Source: Mesobacillus jeotgali
GTDB lineage: Bacteria; Bacillota; Bacilli; Bacillales; Cytobacillaceae
DNA: 64,000 bases
NCBI RefSeq assembly: GCF_002874535.1
Contig: NZ_CP025025.1
Coordinates: 713,839 to 777,838, forward strand
Direction: 5' to 3'
The position numbers and the translations under genes were made by a program. Below are positions 8,366 to 17,181 of this stretch, piece after piece. Position 1 is the stretch's first letter; every line of letters starts with the position of its first letter. Below the pieces are notes generated by a model that worked only from the letters and a program-made list of their open reading frames with translations, did no database searches and was not told the origin of the DNA.

Positions 8366-9071
8366 ACCATTCCTTAGGTTCGTAATTCAAGTCGCTGAAA
8401 AGCTGCCTTTTCTCTTTCTTATTCAAGTCACGCCATTGACCAATCGGCAGGTTCCCGAGATGGATGTTCATGATTCTGATACGCTGCAACCTGACAACTT
8501 GATATCCAAGGGTTTCGCACATCCGGCGGATCTGTCTGTTCAATCCTTGTGTAAGGATGATATTGAACTCGTATTTCGATAGTTGGACCACCTTTGCAGG
8601 CAGTGTTTTCGTTCCCAAAATCCTTACGCCTTCGGACATTGCCTTGACGAATTCTGGAGTAATAGGCTTGTCCACAGAAACAATGTATTCCTTTTCATGC
8701 TTGTTTTCGGCGCGGAGGATTTCATTCACGATATCTCCGTCATTTGTTAGGAGAATCAAGCCTTCTGAATCCTTATCAAGTCGTCCAATATTGAAAATCC
8801 TTAGCGGGTGATTGACAAGGTCGATGATATTGCCTTTCACATGCCTTTCGGTTGTGCTTGTAATCCCGACAGGTTTATTTAAAGCAATATATACATAGTT
8901 TTGTGCCATCCTGATTTCTTCGCCATTCAGGCGGACGACATCTCCAGGTTCGACCTGGCTGCCGATTTTCGCAACCTTCCCATTGATCGACACGCGTCCT
9001 TCCTCAATAAGCCGATCCGCTCCGCGCCTTGACGTTTTACCAGTTTCGCTGATGAATTTATTGATACGCAG
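8364..9071 (-). CDS. rluF: 23S rRNA pseudouridine synthase RluF-type, probable CTG start
   Basis: Converts a specific uridine in 23S rRNA to pseudouridine. It has an S4 domain ([18 protein letters not shown]) then the RsuA/RluB/E/F catalytic domain with [17 protein letters not shown] (catalytic Asp), HEKEYIV and [15 protein letters not shown]. No ATG, GTG or TTG precedes the S4 domain in frame. The first conventional start (GTG 8993) would delete half of it. CTG 9071 gives the family's standard N-terminus M-R-I-N-K-F and has AAGGA 10 nt upstream; upstream of it the frame closes with TAA. I therefore annotate a CTG start (235 aa). Confidence 0.85.
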   Translation of the reverse strand: MRINKFISETGKTSRRGADRLIEEGRVSINGKVAKIGSQVEPGDVVRLNGEEIRMAQNYVYIALNKPVGITSTTERHVKGNIIDLVNHPLRIFNIGRLDKDSEGLILLTNDGDIVNEILRAENKHEKEYIVSVDKPITPEFVKAMSEGVRILGTKTLPAKVVQLSKYEFNIILTQGLNRQIRRMCETLGYQVVRLQRIRIMNIHLGNLPIGQWRDLNKKEKRQLFSDLNYEPKEW

Positions 9072-9230
9072 GTTAATCCCATCCTTAAATATGAAGTATA
9101 TCCTTTAGGATATTCTACAGTGGGTTTATTTTCAACCCTTGTCCCGTTTCCACTGTCAGGCTGGATGATGACTCAAGCACAGATTATATTATAATGAATG
9201 AGAAGCTAAAAACATTGGAGGAATTATAAA

Positions 9231-9665
9231 GTGGTAGATGTTCTCACCGAAACTAAAATCCATTGCCCGATCGAAAGGGCATCTGAATATGCAGCGAATC
9301 CTGACAATGCTCCAGAATGGTATGTGAATATTGATTCTGCTGAATGGCTTACAGAGAAACCGTTAAGTCTTGGTTCAAGGATTGCATTTAAAGCAAAATT
9401 CCTGGGCCGGGAACTTGCTTATATTTATGAGATTGTAGAGTATGTCCCAGGAATGAAATTGGTGATGCAAACCTCAGAAGGGCCATTTCCTATGAAGACT
9501 ACTTATGTATGGAAAGCAATTGACTCAAACACAACTCTGATGACGCTGAGGAACCAGGGTGAGCCAACAGGGTTTTCAAAACTGGTTTCACCTTTTATGG
9601 CTTCGATGATGAAAAAGGCCAACATGAAGGACCTGAGAAAACTGAAAGAAATAATGGAAGGGTAA
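9231..9665 (+). CDS. SRPBCC family (START/Bet v1-like) protein
   Basis: 144 residues with the SRPBCC ligand-binding fold: ETKIHCPIERASEYAANPDN at the N-terminus, WYVNIDSAEW, GSRIAFKAKFLGRELAYIYE and the long C-terminal helix AS-MMKKANMKDLRKLKEIME. It is cytoplasmic with no signal peptide. It starts at GTG 9231 after GGAGGAATTATAAA. It is followed by its own strong terminator, so it is transcribed alone. The ligand or enzymatic activity is unknown. Confidence 0.78.
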   Translation: MVDVLTETKIHCPIERASEYAANPDNAPEWYVNIDSAEWLTEKPLSLGSRIAFKAKFLGRELAYIYEIVEYVPGMKLVMQTSEGPFPMKTTYVWKAIDSNTTLMTLRNQGEPTGFSKLVSPFMASMMKKANMKDLRKLKEIMEG

Positions 9666-9666
9666 G

Positions 9667-9707
9667 AAAAGCATCAAAGAAGGGAAAGGCTTCTTTGATG
9701 CTTTTTT
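9667..9707 (+). terminator. Terminator after SRPBCC gene
   Basis: AAGCATCAAAGAAG and CTTCTTTGATGCTT form a 14-bp stem followed by TTTTTT. Confidence 0.92.
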
Positions 9708-9752
9708 ATTGTCTCTTGCATACCTTACTAAAAAAAGAAGGTGTATGCGGGG

Positions 9753-10823
9753 ATGAATGAAGAACATTTAGACAGGATTTCACTGCCAGAGGATGCAGGG
9801 CCACATGGAGATTCCAATATTGAATGGTGGTATTTTTTCTCTTTTTTGAACGGTGATAAGGGTGGCCGTTATGCGGTGATGGCTTCATTTTTCCGGGTGG
9901 GCGAGTTTGAGATAGGCAAAGGGCATTATATCATCCATACATTGATCGACCTGGACAGCAAGAAACGTTACAATTTTTCAAGTTTCGATTCAAAGGTGAA
10001 GCTTGCAATGGTAGCTATATATCTGCCTTTCTATCTTTTGCTCCATCCGACAGATACAAGAATCTGGAGGCTCTATAAAAAATTGCTTAAGGGCGATATA
10101 CCTGCGCCGCATACAATGTTGGAGGCTGCGAAAATCAATCAGCATCCCCCTGAGTTGTTCTATGGGAGCCACAGGCTTCGCTTCAAAGGGGAAGAAGCAT
10201 TTGGATTTGATGCAATTTTAAAGGAGAAAAATTCAGAGATTGAACTTGAATTCACGCCAATGAAGCCTGTCGCACTGATAGGCGGTGATGGAAAGCCGGA
10301 CGATTTGTACTATTATTCTACTACCAGGAATTCTGTGAATGGAATGATAAAGACGGATTCGAAGACGGAAAATGTAAGCGGCACTGGCTGGTTCGACCAT
10401 CAATGGGGACGTGATTACTCTTTAGTGAAAGGAGCCGGATGGGACTGGTTCGGACTAATGCTCAGCGATGGGCGTGAGCTGCTGCTTAATCAAATGTCCC
10501 CTGGAAACCCTATGGCTAATGTTATTGAAGAGGATGGCAGGGTCCATTTTACGAGAAACATAACTTTTCAAAAAATAAAGTACTGGAAAAGCCTGAAAAC
10601 GAATGCCAGGTATCCTGTAGAATGGGAGATTCGCATTCCCGATTTCGGAATCGAGCTTCATGTCGAAGCTGAATTCCCAAATCAGGAAATGCTGATCATT
10701 GGCCCAATACAGGCTATTTGGGAAGGAGCATGCAAAGTAACCGGCAGAGAAAAGCTGGCTGATGGAACGAGCAGGCCACTGGACGGAATAGGGTTTATGG
10801 AACTTGTAGGGTATGCGAATTAA
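9753..10823 (+). CDS. Lipocalin-like (AttH/CrtC-type) protein
   Basis: 356 residues. DAGPHGDSNIEWWYFFSFL near the N-terminus and GTGWFDHQWGRDYS with WDWFGLML in the second half are the paired hallmarks of the AttH / carotenoid 1,2-hydratase double-lipocalin family. No signal peptide is seen. I chose ATG 9753 with AAGGTG about 9 nt upstream; GTG 9741 is in frame but lacks a spaced ribosome site. No carotenoid genes are nearby, so a hydratase role should not be assumed. Confidence 0.75.
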   Translation: MNEEHLDRISLPEDAGPHGDSNIEWWYFFSFLNGDKGGRYAVMASFFRVGEFEIGKGHYIIHTLIDLDSKKRYNFSSFDSKVKLAMVAIYLPFYLLLHPTDTRIWRLYKKLLKGDIPAPHTMLEAAKINQHPPELFYGSHRLRFKGEEAFGFDAILKEKNSEIELEFTPMKPVALIGGDGKPDDLYYYSTTRNSVNGMIKTDSKTENVSGTGWFDHQWGRDYSLVKGAGWDWFGLMLSDGRELLLNQMSPGNPMANVIEEDGRVHFTRNITFQKIKYWKSLKTNARYPVEWEIRIPDFGIELHVEAEFPNQEMLIIGPIQAIWEGACKVTGREKLADGTSRPLDGIGFMELVGYAN

Positions 10824-10831
10824 CAAATGGG

Positions 10832-10861
10832 AACCTTGCTGTTGTGGGCAAGGTTTTTGTT
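10832..10861 (+). terminator. Terminator after lipocalin-like gene
   Basis: AACCTTGC and GCAAGGTT stem, 8-nt loop, TTTTTGTTTTT tail. Confidence 0.85.
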
Positions 10862-11008
10862 TTTCTGGAAACGATCACCAAATAATGAACTGATTTTCAT
10901 CAAAAAAAATGAAATAGATACGCTGCGATAAGAACAAAAAGGATTAAACTCACCCGAAATGGTCTAAATAAGTAAGGAAAGAGTTGGTAACTTAAGGGGC
11001 TGTTATGT

Positions 11009-12313
11009 TTGGTGAAAAAGATTGTTTTACGAATAAGGACAAGTATGTGGCTGAGACCGATTATTTATAGTGTACTGGCATTCCTGCTGGCATTGGGCGT
11101 GATATATATCGATCACAATGAGCTTGCTCAGGGAGTAGTCCCATCATTTTTGCTGACAAATGTTTCGTTGGCGCAGACAATATTAGGTTCGATTTCGGGA
11201 GCGCTGCTGACGATGACGACGATCACTTTTTCGACGATCATGGTTGTACTGACTACATATTCATCTCAATTTTCACCGAGAACACTGAGTAATTTCGTCG
11301 AAGATCCTGTAACGATGAGGGTCCTCGGAATTTTCATGGGCGGTTTCGTCTACTCGATTCTGTCGCTGCTGTTCATGAGTGAAACGTGGTATGAGAGTCA
11401 GGTAATCTCAGCTACGGTTGGAGTGGTGATTGCGTTCATTTGTCTCTTATTCTTCGCCTATTTTATCCATAATGTCGCAACCTCCGTTCAGGTGAGCACG
11501 CTGATCCGGGAGATCACCGAGGGGGCTTTAAAGGTGATTAGAACACAGGAAGATACATTGGAAAGTGAGTACACGAACGTTATAGATGACAGAAAAGATG
11601 CCGGATTCACCTATGAATTTGTCCGGGATGTAAAATGCAAAGGATTCGGTTATGTCCAGCTGACAGACTATCAGGGTCTACTGAAATATGCATCCCAAAA
11701 CGCACTTGGGGTTGAAGCGAATTTTTTGAATGGTGATTTTCTGACAGAGGACAGCATTGCCTTCAGAGTCCACCATAGTGGTGAGATCGATGAGGATATT
11801 GATGCCGTTATGAATCAATACTTAGGGCTGGGCAAAGAACGGTCATCGATCCAGGATCCTGAATTTGCGCTTCAGAAAATTGTTGAGGTTGCTTTGAGGG
11901 CCATATCACCAGGAATTAACGACCCGAATACTGCCAGAGTCTGTATTTCGTATTTAGGCATGGCTTTGTCCCATCTATGCCGGGTCCGTTCGAACGGACG
12001 GTATATAGCTTATTATGATGAAGATATGCAGCCCAGGATTATCGGGAAGCAAAAGAGAACGATGGATATCTTATATTTATCCTTTTATCAAATTGCCCAT
12101 TATGGGAGTCAGGATTTTTCCATTCTTACTGCTCTCATCGACGCTTTTTTGTTAATCGGCAGATCAGCCGACGATTCCTTGAAGAAGAGCATCTGGGAGC
12201 TGTATATCTACAGCATGGAAAAGTTCGATTCATACGAGTTGAAGGAGCTTGACCAAATCTATTTAAACGAGAAAAAGAGAGAACTATCAACAGTGCTGGG
12301 GATCGCTCTTTGA
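11009..12313 (+). CDS. DUF2254 integral membrane protein
   Basis: 434 residues. The N-terminal third has about four transmembrane helices with the DUF2254 signature block around SGALLTMTTITFSTIMVVLT and SPRTLSNFVEDPVTMRVLG. The rest is a soluble domain containing RAISPGINDPNTA. It starts at TTG 11009 (or GTG 11012) with AAGGGG upstream. Transcribed alone. Function is unknown; the SPRTL/NDPNTA motifs are conserved in the family. Confidence 0.8.
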   Translation: MVKKIVLRIRTSMWLRPIIYSVLAFLLALGVIYIDHNELAQGVVPSFLLTNVSLAQTILGSISGALLTMTTITFSTIMVVLTTYSSQFSPRTLSNFVEDPVTMRVLGIFMGGFVYSILSLLFMSETWYESQVISATVGVVIAFICLLFFAYFIHNVATSVQVSTLIREITEGALKVIRTQEDTLESEYTNVIDDRKDAGFTYEFVRDVKCKGFGYVQLTDYQGLLKYASQNALGVEANFLNGDFLTEDSIAFRVHHSGEIDEDIDAVMNQYLGLGKERSSIQDPEFALQKIVEVALRAISPGINDPNTARVCISYLGMALSHLCRVRSNGRYIAYYDEDMQPRIIGKQKRTMDILYLSFYQIAHYGSQDFSILTALIDAFLLIGRSADDSLKKSIWELYIYSMEKFDSYELKELDQIYLNEKKRELSTVLGIAL

Positions 12314-12330
12314 TGGATCCCCATGTTTTC
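12298..12330 (+). terminator. Possible weak terminator after DUF2254 gene
   Basis: GGGGATC and GATCCCC flank the stop codon with an 11-nt loop; the tail is only ATGTTTTC. Confidence 0.4.
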
Positions 12331-12480
12331 TATGGTTAAAATGACAAAATCCATCAATTTTATAGGTCAGATGTAATAATTCCGTTGTACGAGACCTCAT
12401 ATGTTTGTTATGTTAATAAAGGAATATTTAGTATTTTTTTCAAGACAAGCATTCAGCTTGGCACAGGGGGAAATGTTTGA

Positions 12481-14721
12481 ATGGGCAATGACGGGAAGAT
12501 ACAAAAATACACCGGATTATCTATAATCTTTTTTCTTCTGTTCGCGGAGCTGATTGATTGGCTGACTTCGTTTTATTATTCCATGAGTGAAGCGGTTGGC
12601 TATTTGATAGACTTAGCCGTATCCTTTGTTTTTATTGCATTGGTCTTCCGGGTATTCAAAGGGATGAAAAATACAGCAGTGGATTTACAGGAGCATAAAA
12701 AGAGGCTGAAAAGCATTTTTGACACTCTGGATGTCGCGATTTGGTCACATGACCTCAAGAAAGACACACTGCTGATTACATCTGGGATTGAAAAACTATA
12801 CGGGCATTCGTCTGAAGAATTTTATCATGACAGCACGCTTTGGAAAAAAGTCATCCACCCAGAGGACCAGCATGTTTTGGCTGAAAGGGAAGCAGGATTT
12901 TCAAGAGGGGAAGCAGTCACTAGTATATATCGGATCATTCGTCCAGATGGAGAGGTTCGCTGGATCCAGGATAGAGGCATTCCTGTCATTGATGAAAACG
13001 GAAATTTCGCTGATTTTACCAGTGTCCTTTTTGACATTACCGACCGGAAGGAAAGTGAAGGACGCTATCGCAGCCTTGTGGAAATGTCCCCAGATCTGAT
13101 TGCCGTCTACAGCAGAGGAAAGCTGGATTATATCAATGAAGCAGGCTGCAGGCTGTTCAAGGCTGAAAGTCCGGCAGAATTGATCGGACGGCCGATATCT
13201 ACGCTTATTCCTCATGATGTACTGGCCCATATAAAAAATCGTGAATTGACAATAGATGAAGATTTTGAGGAAAAACTTTGGTTCGAATTTAAAGCAACAC
13301 AGGTAGACGGACAAGAAATTGATGTAGAAATGTCCGCGATGCCGATTTTATATGAAGGAAGAATGGCTGAACAAATTGTCGGCCGTGATCTGACGCAGCG
13401 CAAGAAGGCGGAAAAAACCATTAAATATATGGCCTATTATGACGTTCTTACCGGGCTGCCGAATCGGAATATGGTCAGGAAGCACCTGAATAGTGCACTT
13501 TCAAACGGCAACGGGAATCTCGCGGTACTCTTTCTTGACCTCGACCGTTTCAAGATTATTAATGATACGAAAGGCCACCGTGTTGGCGACCTATTGTTAA
13601 AGGTTGTTGCCACCAGGTTGAAAAATGCGGTCAAAGAGCAGGGGCTTGTATCACGCCAGGGCGGTGATGAATTCATCATTGTACTTAAGGATTTCCGGAA
13701 GGAACAAGTCATTGAAGTCGCAGAAAGAATCCTTAATGAATTTAATGAAGGAATCACTATTGAAGGCCAGGAGTTCTTCGTGACCCCAAGCATTGGAATC
13801 AGCATGGCACCAGAGGATGGCCAGGATGAGGAAACGCTGATCAAGCATGCTGATACCGCGATGTACCTCGCAAAAGATCGCGGGAAGAACAACTACCAGT
13901 TTTATACCGACAAGCTGCACGGACTCTCCTCCAGAAAAATGGAGCTGGAGAATGGCCTGAGGAAAGCGTTGGAGCAAAACCAGCTTATGCTCCATTATCA
14001 GCCACAGGTGAATTTGGAAACAGGGAAAATCATTGGGGTAGAGGCACTTGTGCGCTGGGTGCATCCGGAGAAAGGCCTCATCTCACCAGCTGAATTCATC
14101 CCTATGGCCGAGGAAACAGGATTGATCGTTCCTCTTGGAAAATGGGTGCTGGAAAAGGCAGCGGCTCAAAACAAAGTATGGCAGGAGAAAGGCTACAGCC
14201 CAATACCGATGTCAGTGAATATTTCTGTTCGCCAGCTGCAGGAAGACACTTTCATTGATTGTGTAAAACAGGTACTGATTGATACTCAACTGGCACCGAA
14301 TTATCTTGATTTTGAAATCACAGAGAGTGTCATGCAGAACAGCGAGAAGACAGCATTGATACTGGACCAACTAAAGGAGCTTGGCATAACGCTTGCAATT
14401 GACGACTTCGGTACCGGATATTCATCATTAAGCCTACTGAAGCATTTCCCAATTGATAAAATCAAAATCGACAAATCATTCGTTGATGATATCATCCATC
14501 ACTCCAATCAAGGAGCGATGGTCAAGACAATCATTGACATGGGACACAATCTTGAATTTAGTGTCATTGCAGAAGGTGTAGAGGAACGGGAGCAGGTTGA
14601 ATTTTTGCTTAAAAACGGCTGTGTAATCGGACAGGGTTACCATTTCAGCAGACCGCTTCCAATGGAAGAGATGGAACAATTACTTATCAATAATAATGAA
14701 CAAGTAGGCATTCTGCAGTAG
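12481..14721 (+). CDS. Membrane PAS-PAS-GGDEF-EAL cyclic-di-GMP protein
   Basis: 746 residues. Two transmembrane helices (about 12-60) lead into two PAS domains (about 70-190 and 195-305), a GGDEF domain and an EAL domain. The GGDEF motif is intact at residues 394-398, so diguanylate cyclase activity is possible. The inhibitory RxxD I-site position reads KEQG, so product inhibition is probably lost. The EAL domain has E521-A-L, EITES, DD at 641-642, KIKIDK and EGVEE, the full set for phosphodiesterase activity. It is probably bifunctional or a PAS-gated switch. Single-gene unit with a terminator overlapping the stop. Confidence 0.92.
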   Translation: MGNDGKIQKYTGLSIIFFLLFAELIDWLTSFYYSMSEAVGYLIDLAVSFVFIALVFRVFKGMKNTAVDLQEHKKRLKSIFDTLDVAIWSHDLKKDTLLITSGIEKLYGHSSEEFYHDSTLWKKVIHPEDQHVLAEREAGFSRGEAVTSIYRIIRPDGEVRWIQDRGIPVIDENGNFADFTSVLFDITDRKESEGRYRSLVEMSPDLIAVYSRGKLDYINEAGCRLFKAESPAELIGRPISTLIPHDVLAHIKNRELTIDEDFEEKLWFEFKATQVDGQEIDVEMSAMPILYEGRMAEQIVGRDLTQRKKAEKTIKYMAYYDVLTGLPNRNMVRKHLNSALSNGNGNLAVLFLDLDRFKIINDTKGHRVGDLLLKVVATRLKNAVKEQGLVSRQGGDEFIIVLKDFRKEQVIEVAERILNEFNEGITIEGQEFFVTPSIGISMAPEDGQDEETLIKHADTAMYLAKDRGKNNYQFYTDKLHGLSSRKMELENGLRKALEQNQLMLHYQPQVNLETGKIIGVEALVRWVHPEKGLISPAEFIPMAEETGLIVPLGKWVLEKAAAQNKVWQEKGYSPIPMSVNISVRQLQEDTFIDCVKQVLIDTQLAPNYLDFEITESVMQNSEKTALILDQLKELGITLAIDDFGTGYSSLSLLKHFPIDKIKIDKSFVDDIIHHSNQGAMVKTIIDMGHNLEFSVIAEGVEEREQVEFLLKNGCVIGQGYHFSRPLPMEEMEQLLINNNEQVGILQ

Positions 14722-14740
14722 CAGAGTGCCTTTGTTTATT
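14706..14740 (+). terminator. Terminator of GGDEF-EAL gene
   Basis: GGCATTCTGC and GCAGAGTGCC stem (one G-T pair) with AGTA loop, then TTTGTTT. The 3' part of the stem overlaps the TAG stop. Confidence 0.75.
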
Positions 14741-14984
14741 TTGTACATTGTATAATGCCCTTTTCGTAAAATTTGTTGCTTTTTACCCCCAAAGTAAAAA
14801 CCGGCTTCTGGGTTATTACTGATGGTTTCTCCTATCCGAATCGGAAGGCATCTTCGAAAAGAGCCCCGAAATCTTTAGGGATGCGAGTCAGTGTATGTGT
14901 ACGAAAAGCAACAGTAAATGGGAAAACAGCTTGTATAATGAAGCCCTAACTAGAGATGCTAAGGTTAAAAAAGGAGTGGCCGAA

Positions 14985-15443
14985 TTGATTAGGTCAATAA
15001 TGGCAGCAACTTTGGTTCTTGCTCTCTTTTTACCTGCAGCTGTACAGGCTCAGGGCAATGCAGACTGTGAAAAACTTGAAATAATATTCAATTCTAATGT
15101 TGAATCTGAAAATGGGATCTGCAAGGTGGAAATTGTCCGTAAAAATATTAAGCCGACTCATATGGGCAAAAAGCTGTCTCCAGAAACGATGGAGCTAGCT
15201 TTCCATTTTGGGTTTGAAAAGGTAGACGGGCAGGTTGCAGTCATGGGAGAGCTGGCGATTCTGCAGGAAGAAGTAAATCCTGTTCTCGATGCATTGCGAC
15301 AAGGGAAGCTTGAAGTAACCGCCTTGCACAACCATATGATGCATGAGGAACCGAGAATCATGTATGTCCATTTCCAGGGGATGGGTGATATGGAACAGCA
15401 GGCAAAAACGATAAAGGCAGCGATTGATAAAACGAGTAAATAA
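14985..15443 (+). CDS. Secreted DUF1259 (LppY/LpqO-like) protein
   Basis: 152 residues. A signal peptide is clear: MIRSIMAATLVLALFLPAAV then QA/QG. The mature part has the DUF1259 core: MELAFHFGFEKVDGQVAVMG, EEVNPVLDALRQG, and ALHNHMMHEEPRIMYVHFQG (His-rich motif HNHM...HF). I chose TTG 14985 because AAGGAG lies 8 nt upstream and it opens directly with the signal peptide; an in-frame ATG at 14895 would add 30 uncleavable residues. Function unknown. Confidence 0.8.
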   Translation: MIRSIMAATLVLALFLPAAVQAQGNADCEKLEIIFNSNVESENGICKVEIVRKNIKPTHMGKKLSPETMELAFHFGFEKVDGQVAVMGELAILQEEVNPVLDALRQGKLEVTALHNHMMHEEPRIMYVHFQGMGDMEQQAKTIKAAIDKTSK

Positions 15444-15497
15444 GAAAGTCGCTTTTTAATCGTAGATCGTTCGCAGCATCAATAATCAACACGAGTA

Positions 15498-15528
15498 AAC
15501 AGCGGGATTTCATTTCGCTGTTTTTTTT
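15498..15528 (+). terminator. Terminator after DUF1259 gene
   Basis: AACAGCG and CGCTGTT stem followed by eight T. Confidence 0.8.
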
Positions 15529-15618
15529 CGGGATGAATACAAATAATAACCAGGATGTTTAATAGAAAGCGGTTTAGGCTATTACACTTTCGTATGCTAA
15601 AGAAGGAGGATCACATCC

Positions 15619-16743
15619 ATGAATGAACAATTTAAACCATTATTTGATTCATTTACATTCCCGAATGGAATTAACCTGAAGAATAGACTTGTTATGGCGC
15701 CGATGACCAACTTTTCATCGAATGAGGATGGAACCGTAACGGACGCGGAAGCAGAATATTACGCACGGCGCTCGAAAGGCGTCAGCATGGTGGTAACTGC
15801 GTGTACATACGTAACTCCTAGTGGGAAAGGATTCCATGGAGAATTCGGTGCGGATACCGATGAAATGATTCCGAGTCTTAGGAAGCTGGCATCTGCAATA
15901 AAAGCTGAAGGTGCTAAAGCGGTGCTGCAAATTTTCCATGGCGGCCGCGAGTGTCCTCCAGAGCTTGTGCCAGACGGGGATATCGTCAGTGCGAGCGATG
16001 TCCAATCAGAGCGGAATAGCGCGAAAGCACCCCGAGCATTGACGGGAGGAGAGGTGAACGAGATCATTGCTGCGTTCGGCGAGACAACGCGCCGGGCGAT
16101 TGAAGCAGGCTTTGATGGCGTAGAAATCCATGGAGCCAATGGATACTTAATTCAGCAATTCTTCTCTCCTCATTCAAATAGACGCGACGATAAATGGGGC
16201 GGATCCCTGGAAAAAAGAATGGCATTCCCATTAGCGGTTGTGGATGAGGTAAAAAGAGTAACCGCAAAGCACGCAAAGGACCCGTTTATCGTCGGATACA
16301 GATTCTCACCGGAAGAACCTGAAGAGCCGGGAATTACAATGGCTGATACATTGGAACTGATTGATACCCTGGCTGAAAAGGACCTGGACTACTTGCATGT
16401 CTCTTTAAATGATTTCTGGTCGAAGCCAAGAAGAGGTGTCGACGATGACCGTTCAAGGATGGAAATCATCCACGAACGCGTCGGCGGCAAAGTTCCTGTA
16501 ATCGGTGTCGGCTCGCTGTACAGTGCAGAAGATGTTATTAAAGCATTTGGGACGGGAGTGCCGTTGCTTGCGCTGGGCCGTGAACTGATCATTGACCCAG
16601 ATTGGGTAGAAAAAGTCGAAACAGGCCGTGAAAATGAAATCGAAACAAAGCTCGATACAGGTGCACAGAAGCGGCTTGTCGTTCCGGATCCATTATGGCA
16701 GGCAATCGTCAACACACCAGGATGGTTTCCAGGAGTTCAATAA
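15619..16743 (+). CDS. NADH-dependent flavin oxidoreductase (old yellow enzyme family)
   Basis: 374 residues, a single FMN-binding TIM barrel without the C-terminal FAD/NAD module of the larger 2,4-dienoyl-CoA reductases. Motifs: LKNRLVMAPMTNF (FMN strand), LQIFHGGREC, and EIHGANGYLIQQFFSPHSN followed by RRDDKWGGSLEKR (the OYE signature with substrate-binding His/Asn). PVIGVGSL and ALGRELIIDPDW bind the FMN phosphate. It starts at ATG 15619 behind AAGGAGGATCACATCC. Reduces activated alkenes; the physiological substrate is unknown. Confidence 0.93.
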   Translation: MNEQFKPLFDSFTFPNGINLKNRLVMAPMTNFSSNEDGTVTDAEAEYYARRSKGVSMVVTACTYVTPSGKGFHGEFGADTDEMIPSLRKLASAIKAEGAKAVLQIFHGGRECPPELVPDGDIVSASDVQSERNSAKAPRALTGGEVNEIIAAFGETTRRAIEAGFDGVEIHGANGYLIQQFFSPHSNRRDDKWGGSLEKRMAFPLAVVDEVKRVTAKHAKDPFIVGYRFSPEEPEEPGITMADTLELIDTLAEKDLDYLHVSLNDFWSKPRRGVDDDRSRMEIIHERVGGKVPVIGVGSLYSAEDVIKAFGTGVPLLALGRELIIDPDWVEKVETGRENEIETKLDTGAQKRLVVPDPLWQAIVNTPGWFPGVQ

Positions 16744-16755
16744 TAAAAGTTGTTT

Positions 16756-16843
16756 AAAAAGAACCAAAGTCTCAGTGAATTGCCCTCCAAAGTAAGTTTC
16801 AGTTAACTTTTGGGGTGCAGTACTCTGCTTTGGTTCTTTTTTC
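16756..16843 (+). terminator. Long-stem terminator after OYE gene
   Basis: AAAGAACCAAAG pairs with CTTTGGTTCTTT across a 58-nt loop that holds a second hairpin (CCAAAGT / ACTTTTGG). A T run follows. Confidence 0.8.
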
Positions 16844-16891
16844 GTTCATTTTAAGTTGGCAGAAGCCTCTTACTAGTGATAATGATGTGTT

Positions 16892-17032
16892 TATTGGCGA
16901 AAATCCGAGACTTATTGGCGAAAATTTCATTATATTGGCGATTTTTTCATTATATTGGCGATAAACCAATTTTATTGGCGGAGTTCACAACTTTATTGGC
17001 GAACTGGAAATTTACCTCGATTTTTTCCAGTT
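16892..17032 (+). repeat. Phased TATTGGCG array A with terminal stem-loop
   Basis: Six copies of TATTGGCG start at 16892, 16913, 16933, 16953, 16973 and 16994, every 20-21 bp. Variable spacers of about 12 bp include AGTTCACAAC. The last copy runs into AACTGGAAA...TTTCCAGTT (17002-17032), a 9-bp stem with a 13-nt loop. It occupies the gap between the OYE terminator and the dehydrogenase operon. Three related arrays lie elsewhere in the window, all in this orientation. Confidence 0.9.
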
Positions 17033-17181
17033 GATTTGCCATAGAAGTGTAAGATATATCACCGTAAGCAGCAGTTAAAGTCTTTATAATGAAAATATGT
17101 AAGGGCTTACATTAATTTGTTGATCTGGAAACTACCTACACTGACGCAGCTTGGCCAGGTCCGATTTCGGGAGGGGATTTT

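Noticed and set aside
16892-17032. CRISPR array
   Set aside because: The conserved part is only 8-10 bp, the period is 20-21 bp, spacers recur between arrays and no cas genes are present.
17060-17181. Sigma-54 promoter and BkdR-type control of the dehydrogenase operon
   Set aside because: No TGGCAC-N5-TTGC-type -24/-12 element was found in the upstream region.
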